Shown piece by piece: positions 42,995 to 50,307 of a stretch of 64,000 nucleotides of DNA (its first letter is position 1; each line of letters opens with the position of its first letter). The stretch lies in the NCBI RefSeq assembly GCF_001685355.1, contig NZ_CP016438.1:10230001-10294000 (forward strand), read 5' to 3'. The notes beneath the pieces are model-generated. The model searched no databases. It saw only the letters and a list, made by a program, of their open reading frames with translations, and had not been told where the DNA came from. A program made the position numbers and the translations under genes. The stretch is from Streptomyces lincolnensis. Its GTDB lineage: Bacteria > Actinomycetota > Actinomycetes > Streptomycetales > Streptomycetaceae.

Positions 42995-43798
42995 TCAGGT
43001 GAGGCCATCGAGGAAGTCCGAGAGTGCGGTGTGCAGGATCTCGGGCTGTTCCAGGTGCAGGTCGTGGCCGGTGCCGGGGATGCTCATGGCCGTGGTGGCG
43101 GGTCGCTGCCGAAGCATTGCGTCGGCTTCCTGGGCAGGGATAAAACTGGATTGGGCCAAGATGACCAGGGTGGGGCACGCGACCTGCCCCCACTCGTGCT
43201 GGAAGGAACGCTGGGCGTTCTCCGCCAGCGAGCGGACCATCACGTTCCGGTCGAAACGAGGCCACCATCCGCCGTCGCGTTCTTCCAGCCCGGCCGCCCA
43301 GCCTGCACCGACCGGTCCGCCGCCGAGGAATGCGGCCGCCGTTTCGCGTGAGGCAAACGGTGTCGGCCACGAGTCGAGCCATCCACCGATGTCCACGGGG
43401 CCGTTCGGGTGTGGACCGCCGGAGCCGGCCTCGACGAGCACGAGCGCACGGACGAGCCCGGGATGCGCGGCAGCGGTGAGCATGGCTGTGTGTCCGCCCA
43501 GTGACTGGCCGACCAGGACGGGCCGCTGCAGCGCCATCTGGTCAATAACGGCGATGACGTCGGCGACGTACGCGGCGCGGGAGACGTCACGCGGGTGGAG
43601 CTCGCTGGCGCCGTGCCCGCGCTGGTCGACCGCGACGACCCGATATCTGGAGCTCAGCCTCCGGGCCAGCACGTCCCATTCACCCGCGTGACCGGCCAGG
43701 CCGTGCAGCAACACGATCGGCTGCTGCCCCGGCCCGCCCCAGTCCCGGCAGGCAAGTCGCACGCCGTCTCGCACCACCACGTGTTCAGACCATGCCAC
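42995..43798 (-). CDS. Alpha/beta-fold hydrolase
   Basis: 267 residues from GTG 43798, chosen because GGGAG lies just upstream and the domain begins there (VAWSEHVVVRDGVRLACRDW). Motifs: VLLHGLAGHAGEWD (oxyanion), DQRGHGAS, nucleophile elbow VLVGQSLGGH and a C-terminal PGTGHDLHLEQPE with the catalytic His. A longer frame extends in phase into an IS256 transposase remnant, creating a 308-residue chimeric frame. Substrate unknown; peroxidase-like or esterase group. Confidence 0.85.
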   Translation of the reverse strand: MAWSEHVVVRDGVRLACRDWGGPGQQPIVLLHGLAGHAGEWDVLARRLSSRYRVVAVDQRGHGASELHPRDVSRAAYVADVIAVIDQMALQRPVLVGQSLGGHTAMLTAAAHPGLVRALVLVEAGSGGPHPNGPVDIGGWLDSWPTPFASRETAAAFLGGGPVGAGWAAGLEERDGGWWPRFDRNVMVRSLAENAQRSFQHEWGQVACPTLVILAQSSFIPAQEADAMLRQRPATTAMSIPGTGHDLHLEQPEILHTALSDFLDGLT

Positions 43799-43933
43799 GT
43801 CGGCTCCCAGGGAATCGGCTGGACTCGATGATGCCGCACCTGTTTCAGGGCGTTGTACGAGCTGACCGCGCTCGAAGCGGGCGCCCGCTCGGACGAGGGC
43901 GACGAGGTGGGGAGCGTTCACGGCCCGCCACCG
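43799..43933 (-). pseudogene. IS256-family transposase C-terminal remnant (minus)
   Basis: The frame reads WRAVNAPHLVALVRAGARFE then RGQLVQRPETG, the highly conserved C-terminus of IS256 transposases, and is open into the downstream hydrolase gene. It begins exactly where the plus-strand remnant begins. Confidence 0.7.
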
Positions 43934-44125
43934 TACGGCTTCGGACCAAGGTGACCAAAGGCGCCGGCAGCCGCACGGCCGGACTGGCCCTGGTCTTCAA
44001 GCTCATCCAGTCTGCCCAGGCACGACTGGCGAGTCGTGAACGCGCCCCACATCGTTGCTCTTGTCTTCGCCATAGCTCCTTTGGAACGCGGTCGCCTGGT
44101 TGGGCGCGAGGAGCGGGCAGCCTGA
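43934..44125 (+). pseudogene. IS256-family transposase C-terminal remnant (plus)
   Basis: TVRLRTKVTKGAGSRTAGLA then LVFKLIQSAQAR in one frame, and WRVVNAPHIVALVFAIAPLE plus RGRLVGREERAA and a stop in the next, so one frameshift. It is a second IS256 C-terminus, head to head with the minus one. Downstream to 44466 nothing recognisable is seen. Confidence 0.7.
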
Positions 44126-44466
44126 CGGATACACCCCATCCGCTGACCGACAAGGAACTTTCCGCGATCGAGGAACTTGCCTGTGTTGCGACTCCCGGCC
44201 CCCTGGCACGTGCGCCAACTTGACGGCGACATCGCCATGAGCCTTTTCGCCATCAGTGCTGTCCCCGACACCGGGGCCGGGGAACGCTGGCCGGACTTCG
44301 ACCACCGCCAACTCGTGGCCACCACCCAGGTCAAGCCGCCACGATACGTCGACGGGTCGGCCAGGAGTCCCATGCAGGCGTAGCAGCGGCGTGGTCTGCC
44401 ACCTTCTGGGCGGCGATGGCACAGATGCCTTGACGCTCCCGGTGTTGCTGAGGATCCGGACGGGTT

Positions 44467-45456
44467 CTAAAAGTGGTCGGGCAACCAGGGTTCATGCTCT
44501 GTGGTGCGGATCAGTCTGCAGAGAGCTTCGTCGGACGTGGCTTCCACTCCCGCCAGGCGTGCTGCGGTCGCTGTCCGGTAACCGCCGGCGTACCAGACGG
44601 CCAGTTGCCGTCGGGTGAGCCGGGCTTCGCTGGTGGTGTGTGTCTTGGTGATCTGACCTGTGCCGCCCTTGATTTCGAGCAGGTACTGGTCCCAGTTTTC
44701 GCCGTCCTGGCTTTCAATGGCCAGAGGCATCGCGGTGTCGAGGTGATCCGGCCAGCCGCGCAGCCGCATCGCTTCCTCCAGGTCAAGGATGCGGAGCATC
44801 CACGGGTGCCACGCCTCCGCCGTGAGGCGGTATCGGTGGAGGTTATGCAGCAGCGCTGGGTACGGGGGAAGGGCTGATCGGCGGAAGTGGATGGCTGGCG
44901 CCCGCGTGTGATGGAGGGCGAGGAATGCCAACATCTCGGCGACGGTGTCTGCGTCGCTGGCCCAGAAGTCGTGCACGGTCAGCTGCATCCCGTGCCGCTC
45001 GCCGCGCTTCATGGCGAAGGACAGCAGTCCCGTGGGGGCCTGGGCCGGACCGAACCGGTAGGTGGTCAGCTGCTGTTTGTCGTCGATCCAGGCGGGCCAC
45101 CAGGGCGGGCGCAGTACGGGCCCGTTCCACTCCGGGGCCAGGCGGCGTTGCAGCGCGTCGGCTTCCGTCGTGCGGCCGAGCTCGACTGGCATCCCCGAGC
45201 GGGTGAAGGCCCGCTTGAGGTCGTCGGTGGCGATGGACCACGCGAAGACGGGGACGGGGGCCTCCCAGCCGAGACGGCGGACGTACCGGCCTGATGTCGT
45301 CCCCAGCGTGGAGAGCACCGCTCCCTGCTCGTGCAGGTGACGGAGCCGTTCGGCGAGCACGTCGGCAGAGAGACGGGCGCCGCGTTCCTCCGGGGCGACG
45401 CACCCGGCGCTGAGCAATGGGTTCACCCAGGTCGTCACGAGACAGTGCACGCCCAA
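44467..45456 (-). CDS. Eis-like GNAT acetyltransferase, probably 5'-truncated
   Basis: 329 residues as read, but Eis-family proteins are about 400. The frame begins inside the first GNAT domain: GARLSADVLAERLRHLHEQG then AVLSTLGTTSGRYVRRLGWE. The following two-domain layout (AIHFRRSALPPYPALLHNLH, HPWMLRILDLEEAMRLRGWP, then a sterol-carrier-like C-terminus with a terminal carboxylate ...LPDHF) is Eis-like. The first strands and part of the acetyl-CoA site are missing, so the activity is doubtful. Eis enzymes acetylate aminoglycosides and other amines. Confidence 0.65.
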   Translation of the reverse strand: MGVHCLVTTWVNPLLSAGCVAPEERGARLSADVLAERLRHLHEQGAVLSTLGTTSGRYVRRLGWEAPVPVFAWSIATDDLKRAFTRSGMPVELGRTTEADALQRRLAPEWNGPVLRPPWWPAWIDDKQQLTTYRFGPAQAPTGLLSFAMKRGERHGMQLTVHDFWASDADTVAEMLAFLALHHTRAPAIHFRRSALPPYPALLHNLHRYRLTAEAWHPWMLRILDLEEAMRLRGWPDHLDTAMPLAIESQDGENWDQYLLEIKGGTGQITKTHTTSEARLTRRQLAVWYAGGYRTATAARLAGVEATSDEALCRLIRTTEHEPWLPDHF

Positions 45457-45639
45457 GCATGCCGATCTGTGGCGTCATACCGAGCCATGCTGGGTCTTCA
45501 TGTGTCGAACTGGGGTAACACATGCGAGAGTTAGTGGTTGTGAATGGGTGCGGTGCTGGCATTGGATGGGCGTCAGCAAGGACGGGACGGCTGTCCCTGC
45601 TCACGTTGCGCAGCGGTAGCGATCATGGCTGTCACCGGG

Positions 45640-46130
45640 TGACCAAGCTGCTGCCGTCGGGTGCCAATCGCGAGGATGGCTGGCTGTCATGGGGGTGCCT
45701 GTTCACACCGAGGCCGCCCTTCCGGCGGAGATTGGCGATGTGCTGACCGACCGGCACCATCGCCTCGCCCTCGCCCCAGACCTGGTCCTGGCGGGGAGCA
45801 AGGTGGCCCGTGGCCCGCCGGTAGGAGCGCAGCGCAGCGAGCTTGGACTCCCACGCCTCTTCGCCCGGCTCCCACACCATCCCGGCCTCCGGCGCGTCCA
45901 GCAGTTCCTTGCGCCGTTCCTCCAGCTCCCCAGCCCGCAGCGCCTTCCGCTGCTGGTGGACCCAGCGCCCGAGCGGAAACGCCTTCGGCGCCCCGACTTC
46001 GACCTGCCCGGCCCGGGGGGCGCTCCGTCGGGCCGGGCGTGCCGTCGAGGTTCAGGTGCGTCAGCCCGGCCTCCTTCGCGCGCTCCAGCGCGGTCGCGAG
46101 GTCCGGTGCCCCGGCCCGCCAGAACGGTCA
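45640..46130 (-). pseudogene. Helicase-associated-domain protein remnant
   Basis: Pieces in at least two frames: FPLGRWVHQQRKALRAGELE, AWESKLAALRSYRRATGHLA and AMVPVGQHIANLRRKGGLG. These are the tandem helicase-associated (HA) repeats found after plasmid or ICE-type DEAD-like helicases in Streptomyces. The ATPase part is absent. It suggests past plasmid or ICE DNA here. Confidence 0.6.
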
Positions 46131-46134
46131 GCCC

Positions 46135-46452
46135 CTAGTGCAGGTAGCGGTAGACGGTGGAGGTCGATACCCTGTTGTCTCGGGCGAGTTGGGCCAGGCG
46201 GGTGCCGTCGAGGAACCAGCGCAGGACGAGCACCGCCTGCCGGAAGCAGCCCAGCGCACGCCGTCCCTTGCGGGTTCCGGCCACGACGCGGTGATCGCGC
46301 AGCTGCGCGCGTGGGTGGAAGACGAGCGCGATCCTCACCTCACCGATAAAGCCAACCAGGTCGTCCGCGAGATGCGGTTGGTCCTCGCTGTTGGACCGGC
46401 GCCTTCCCCACCTGTCACCGCGACATACCCACGGCGATACCAACCTGGCCAA
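46135..46452 (-). pseudogene. Transposase N-terminal fragment
   Basis: The frame ends RRALGCFRQAVLVLRWFLDG then TRLAQLARDNRVSTSTVYRY LH and stops. It is the HTH beginning of an IS5/IS1182-like (DDE_Tnp_4) transposase; the catalytic part is missing. Confidence 0.55.
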
Positions 46453-46570
46453 GACCTACTAGGCGGCTGCCACGATCGCCGGCGCGCGATCCGCGCGGCG
46501 AATGACGTCCCAACTCCGTTCCCGCTCCGCTCCTCTTCCCGCTCCTGCCCGGCGTCTGCTGGCCCGGACG

Positions 46571-46588
46571 TTTCGAAGTTTCTCGAAA
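46571..46588. promoter_or_regulatory. Inverted repeat upstream of the tandem peptide genes
   Basis: TTTCGA (46571) and TCGAAA (46583-46588) flank AGTTTC. GAAA/TTTC palindromes of this kind are repressor sites in Streptomyces carbohydrate-gene promoters; here it lies about 110 bp before the first peptide gene and outside the duplicated unit. Confidence 0.35.
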
Positions 46589-46700
46589 TGCTGGATCGGC
46601 CGACGCCGCCCTCCAAGAATCGTGTCCCAGTCGCTGTTTCGCGCATCTGTATCAGTGACCGCTCGAAGCGGCACCGGATTCCGGCAATCAGGAGAAGAAA

Positions 46701-46817
46701 ATGCGTAAAGCCGTACTCGGTTTGTTCGTTGCATTGGCGGCTGTGCTCGCGGTAGCGCCGTTCGCCGGTGCTGACCAGACTGAGACCGTAGCCTGCTGCG
46801 GCCCTGTCCCGAAGTAG
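46701..46817 (+). CDS. Small secreted Cys-Cys peptide precursor, copy 1
   Basis: 38 residues: MRKAVLGLFVALAAVLAVAP, then FAGADQTETVACCGPVPK. AGGAG lies seven bases before the ATG. Basic n-region, hydrophobic core and an A-x-A-like site (FAGA/D) predict Sec secretion and a mature peptide of about 14 residues, DQTETVACCGPVPK. The vicinal Cys pair may form a disulfide or be modified. Copy 2 differs by four synonymous changes and only two amino acids, a sign of selection on the protein. No modifying enzyme or exporter gene adjoins it. Could act as a signal, toxin or surface peptide; unknown. Confidence 0.75.
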   Translation: MRKAVLGLFVALAAVLAVAPFAGADQTETVACCGPVPK

Positions 46818-46905
46818 TGGGTACTCACCGTTAGCGCGCTGTTTCGCGCATCTGTATCAGTGACCGCTCGAAGCGGCACCGGATTCCGGCAATCAGGAGA
46901 AGAAA

Positions 46906-47022
46906 ATGCGTAAAGCCGTACTCGGTTTGTTCGTTGCATTGGCGGCTGTGCTTGCCGTAGCGCCGTTCGCCGGTGCTGACCAGACCGAGACCGTAGCCTG
47001 CTGTGGCCAGATCCCGAAGTAG
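46906..47022 (+). CDS. Small secreted Cys-Cys peptide precursor, copy 2
   Basis: 38 residues with the same signal sequence as copy 1 and mature end DQTETVACCGQIPK. Differences from copy 1: CTC/CTT, GCG/GCC, ACT/ACC, TGC/TGT silent; CCT/CAG (Pro to Gln) and GTC/ATC (Val to Ile). Its own AGGAG lies at the same spacing. A hairpin terminator follows at 47056, so both copies can form one short transcription unit. Confidence 0.75.
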   Translation: MRKAVLGLFVALAAVLAVAPFAGADQTETVACCGQIPK

Positions 47023-47055
47023 TGGGTACTCACCGCTAGCGCGATCTTGTAGCGA

Positions 47056-47081
47056 GGGTCCGTCAGCTTGCTGGCGGGCCC
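47056..47081 (+). terminator. Rho-independent-like terminator of the peptide genes
   Basis: 11-bp stem (GGGTCCGTCAG with CTGGCGGGCCC, two G-U pairs in RNA), four-base loop CTTG, followed by TTTCCTT. It is 33 bases after the second peptide stop. Confidence 0.8.
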
Positions 47082-47198
47082 TTTCCTTCGTTCGGAACGG
47101 TGAGCGGACGGAAGCCGGCCGCACCTGATCACACGGCGCGGGGCACCGCTCGCCTTCCGCGACAAGCTCCGAGACCGCCGGCCTACGAGCAGGCGCGA

Positions 47199-47330
47199 CG
47201 TCAGCCGGTGGTCGGCGCCTTCCGCGTCCACTGGCTCGTTCGAGGGATCTTGTGGGTCAGACGCCGGGTCATCATGGTGATGAGTGCCCAGTTCAGGTGT
47301 GCTTCGGATTCTCTGAACTACCGAGATAGC
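47199..47330 (-). pseudogene. Transposase C-terminal remnant
   Basis: The minus frame SEAHLNWALITMMTRRLTHK then IPRTSQWTRKAPTTG and stop resembles the end of IS4/IS5-type transposases (H-L-x-W-x-x-x-M-x-M-T-R-R-L). Everything upstream is missing. Confidence 0.4.
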
Positions 47331-47344
47331 TCCAGGTAGGGCTC

Positions 47345-47731
47345 AGTCCCACCACAACACGACGAACAGCCCCCGCCGCGCTGCATCAACGTAGAAGTCC
47401 CTCAGGGCCGTGAAGTGGTGCGTGAGGTAGGCCGGTGCGTCGCGCACCGTCGTGGACGTCGGCTGCAGCGGCGGCCATCCCGTTCCGCTCGCTCTCGCGC
47501 CAGCAGCCGCCGGGCGGCGTGCCAGCGCGGTGCGAGCGCCCGCGCCACGCCGTCCACGACCTTCAGTACGTGGCGAGGAAGCCCTGCAGGTCGTCCACCA
47601 GCGGGCGCCGCAACGCTGGCGGCGACCCGCCGTACCGCTTCACGACCTCACCGGCTAGCCGATCCGGGTCGTGTCCCCGCAGCCCCTCCGCGACATCGCG
47701 GAGCCGGGTGAGCGACAGGTCTCCTTGCGGT
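47345..47731 (-). pseudogene. ArsR-like regulator fragment, frameshifted
   Basis: One frame gives SLTRLRDVAEGLRGHDPDRL then PALRRPLVDDLQGFLATY and a TGA; the next frame continues KVVDGVARALAPRWHAARRL LA and ends VDAARRGLFVVLWWD. This is the middle region of a DUF5937/ArsR-type regulator like the intact gene next to it. It follows that gene directly, so it may be a decayed tandem paralogue or downstream neighbour. Confidence 0.45.
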
Positions 47732-48736
47732 TCAGTCTGCTGGGGTGGCGGACAGGAGTTCGAGGAGGGCCATGCCTCGGGCCGTGGCCCGCAAGCGGAC
47801 GTGTTGGCCGTGTCGTTCGCGTTCCAGCAGTCCTGCCGCGGCAAGCTGATCGCAGTGGTAGGTGGCGGTGCTTGGGCTGATGTGCAGGCTGCGGGCGAGT
47901 TCGCCGACTGCGGGCTGGCGGGTCAGCTGCCGCAGGATCGCTGCCCGTACGGCTCCCAGGATGAGGACGAGCGCGGCATCTGCCGGGGCGGGGCTGTCGG
48001 GGGAGGCACCGGTGATGTGGCCCAGGCCGGGCAGGGGGTATCCGATCCAGAAATGTTCCGGGTGTACGGCGTCGTACAGGCCGGCCCGGTGGCCGGAGGC
48101 CAGGGGCATGAATATGAGGCGGCGATTGCCGAGTTCTGCGGGTGCTCCGGGGTCGCAGGGCGGCAGCTGCAATACGCCGTCGCGGTAGAGGACTTTGGAG
48201 TTGAGGCCGGCCAGCACGGGGGCGAGGCTGCCGGTGACGGTGGCGAGCCCGACGCGTTCCATTTCCCGTCCGATCAGGCCGTCTGCCCGCTTCCATAACG
48301 GCTCGAATGCCTCCCAGACGGAGGTGACCACGTGCTGGTAGGCCGTGAGGTAGTCACGCGGCGAGTCCAGAACCCTCCGCAGGGCCGGAGGCGGTGAGAC
48401 GGGACTTTGCGCAGCCATATCGTCGGCGAACTCGTCGGAGCTGAGCGACATCAGCTGGTCCAAGGTGGCCGACATCTTCGTGCTGCGCAGCTCGGAGGTC
48501 AGGGCCAGGCTGTCCGGTATGACGACATGTGCCGTGGAAAGCAACGTGCGGACGAGGGGCACGGCAGCAGCGGGAGCGGAGTCGTGGACGGTCCTGCGCC
48601 ACAGATCAGGTACATCGACAGGATGATCACCGAGAACACCCAAGAGCAAGGTGAACAGTGTGGCACCGGGATGCCTGACCACATCGACCTGCACTTGCTC
48701 CAGCGGACCCAGCCGCACGATGCGCTCCGCCGTCAT
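47732..48736 (-). CDS. ArsR-family regulator with large N-terminal sensor region
   Basis: 334 residues. The N-terminal 240 residues (DUF5937-like; HPGATLFTLLLGVLGDHPVD, VWEAFEPLWKRADGLIGREM) precede a C-terminal winged HTH: ILRQLTRQPAVGELARSLHI then SPSTATYHCDQLAAAGLLER. This reversed order is typical of large Streptomyces ArsR-like regulators. No metal-binding Cys set. The target gene is not obvious; 270 bp upstream (48737-49007) contain nothing recognised. Confidence 0.8.
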   Translation of the reverse strand: MTAERIVRLGPLEQVQVDVVRHPGATLFTLLLGVLGDHPVDVPDLWRRTVHDSAPAAAVPLVRTLLSTAHVVIPDSLALTSELRSTKMSATLDQLMSLSSDEFADDMAAQSPVSPPPALRRVLDSPRDYLTAYQHVVTSVWEAFEPLWKRADGLIGREMERVGLATVTGSLAPVLAGLNSKVLYRDGVLQLPPCDPGAPAELGNRRLIFMPLASGHRAGLYDAVHPEHFWIGYPLPGLGHITGASPDSPAPADAALVLILGAVRAAILRQLTRQPAVGELARSLHISPSTATYHCDQLAAAGLLERERHGQHVRLRATARGMALLELLSATPAD

Positions 48737-49007
48737 CTCGCTCCCCCGTGGCAGTGTTCAGCGTTTGGAGGATATTCGAAGAGCCGGTCGGCGATCCGCC
48801 CGGCCAGCAGCTCGCCGACCACACGACCGTCGTCCGCTCGCTGCCCACCCAAGCCACCCGGGGCCGAGACAGTGCCCGCCCGATGCCTCCCGACGTCCCG
48901 TAATGCCCTCGTCAGCTTCACCAAGGTGCGGGACAGACTGAAACCGAGGTGTTCACGGCGCCCGGAGCCATCCCGTGCGCGCGAACACCTCGGATTCTGT
49001 TTCCGAG

Positions 49008-50027
49008 CTAGAAGGCCGCTGTCCGGTCTTCGCTGCGAGGGTCGCTCACTTGGTGCTCGGTGTAGAGGCCCGAGCGCGACTCACGACGCCAGGGACGCGC
49101 GTAGGTCAGTGCCGATGTGGCGGCCTCGGAGCTGTCGTCGAGGTTCGCGACGGCTACCGATGGCGAACCGTCCGCGGGGCACCGCGCAAGCCAGTCGCCG
49201 TTGGGAGCGACGATTCCGGTCGGTGCGGTGACGCTGTCCTGTGCCGGCCCCGACAGGCTGACCCAGTAGCTGTTGAACGCGGCGTGGCCTTGGACTTGGG
49301 CTTGGGCGGTGGTGTTGCCCGGCGTGCCGCTGGTGGAGAGCAGCACGCAGTCGACATCCAGATTCTCGTACTCCGCGAACAACTCTGGATAGTGGATCTC
49401 CATGCCGAGCAGGCAGCCGAAGCGCACAGCGTCGACCTCGAAGGTCACCGGTGAGACGCCCGGCGAGTACATGTACGAGACCTTCGTCTTCGACAGCAGG
49501 CGCTCGTCATAACGCGTGACGACCTCGCCGCGATCGGAGATGACGTAGAGGCTGTTGTGCGGGCGGTTCGGGCCGGTCAGGCGATGCACCGACGGGATCA
49601 CCGTCCACAGCCGCAACTCGCGGGCCAGCTCGGCGATCGCCACCAATTCCGATTGGAGCACCAGCCACTGGCACCGGTCCCAGTCCGCCGGGCCGACCTC
49701 GTCCGGGCCGTCGACGGACATGACGAACTTGCTGGGAAAGCAGATCGCGCCTTCCGGAAAGTGCACGATCCTCGCCCCCTGAACACTGGCCTCGCGCATC
49801 AGAGCACGGACCTCACGCCCGCTTTCGCGCAGCGCTTCAACGTCTCGGGGGTCTTCGCGTACGAGCGTCTGCGCTACGGCGAGCCGCACGCTCTTGGGAT
49901 TCCTTGCTTCCGGCATGACGTCTCCTGATGGAGTCGGAAGGAAGTGCCGCAGGGCGGACGTGTAGGACTCACCGGTCTTGGCGGCGCGGGCACGCACCTG
50001 GCGCTTGAAGTTCCTACGGGCTGTCAT
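49008..50027 (-). CDS. Nitrilase-superfamily protein lacking the catalytic Cys
   Basis: 339 residues from ATG 50027 with GGAAGG upstream. A nitrilase fold is clear: catalytic-type Glu92 in IVHFPEGAI, Lys180 in ERLLSKTKVS. The nucleophile motif, usually GVLICYExxFPEL, reads FGCLLGMEIHYPEL, so Gly208 stands at the Cys position; Cys205 is three residues earlier. It is either a pseudoenzyme or uses a shifted Cys. An N-terminal extra module TARRNFKRQVRARAAKTGES then YTSALRHFL precedes the domain; similar K-T-G-E-S-Y motifs occur at the front of various Streptomyces proteins. A start at 49916 without the module is possible. Confidence 0.75.
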   Translation of the reverse strand: MTARRNFKRQVRARAAKTGESYTSALRHFLPTPSGDVMPEARNPKSVRLAVAQTLVREDPRDVEALRESGREVRALMREASVQGARIVHFPEGAICFPSKFVMSVDGPDEVGPADWDRCQWLVLQSELVAIAELARELRLWTVIPSVHRLTGPNRPHNSLYVISDRGEVVTRYDERLLSKTKVSYMYSPGVSPVTFEVDAVRFGCLLGMEIHYPELFAEYENLDVDCVLLSTSGTPGNTTAQAQVQGHAAFNSYWVSLSGPAQDSVTAPTGIVAPNGDWLARCPADGSPSVAVANLDDSSEAATSALTYARPWRRESRSGLYTEHQVSDPRSEDRTAAF

Positions 50028-50307
50028 CGCGGCCTTCCACGCCTTGAGCGACGGCTCCCCAGCAACCTCGCCCGAGGCGATCGGGCTGCGACAACGACCT
50101 GAGACGCTGGTCCCTTTGCCTCCGGTGGGAGACCGTGCTGGGGACGGTCGCGGGAGGTTCGGCGTAGGCCACGCAGTCGGTCATCATGCCGTCGCTCGCG
50201 AACTCCGTCAACAACCTTCAACACGGCCAGCGCGCCGTCGCTTTGCCGGCGGATGAAGAGAAACCCCTCGGCTCAACACGCTGAACCTGACAGGGAAGGA
50301 CCCCTTA

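Larger units (their letters stand above)
46632..47041 (+). repeat. 205-bp tandem duplication carrying two small secreted-peptide genes
   Basis: Two direct copies, period 205 bp (for example CGCTGTTTCGCGC at 46632 and 46837). The ~70 bp leader, including hairpin CCGCTCGAAGCGG and ribosome site, is identical in both. The coding parts differ at only seven positions. It explains the two peptide genes listed below. Confidence 0.95.

Noticed and set aside
42995..43921. 308-residue alpha/beta hydrolase starting at 43921
   Set aside because: The first 30 residues are an IS256 transposase C-terminus; a GTG with a good ribosome site at 43798 starts the actual domain.
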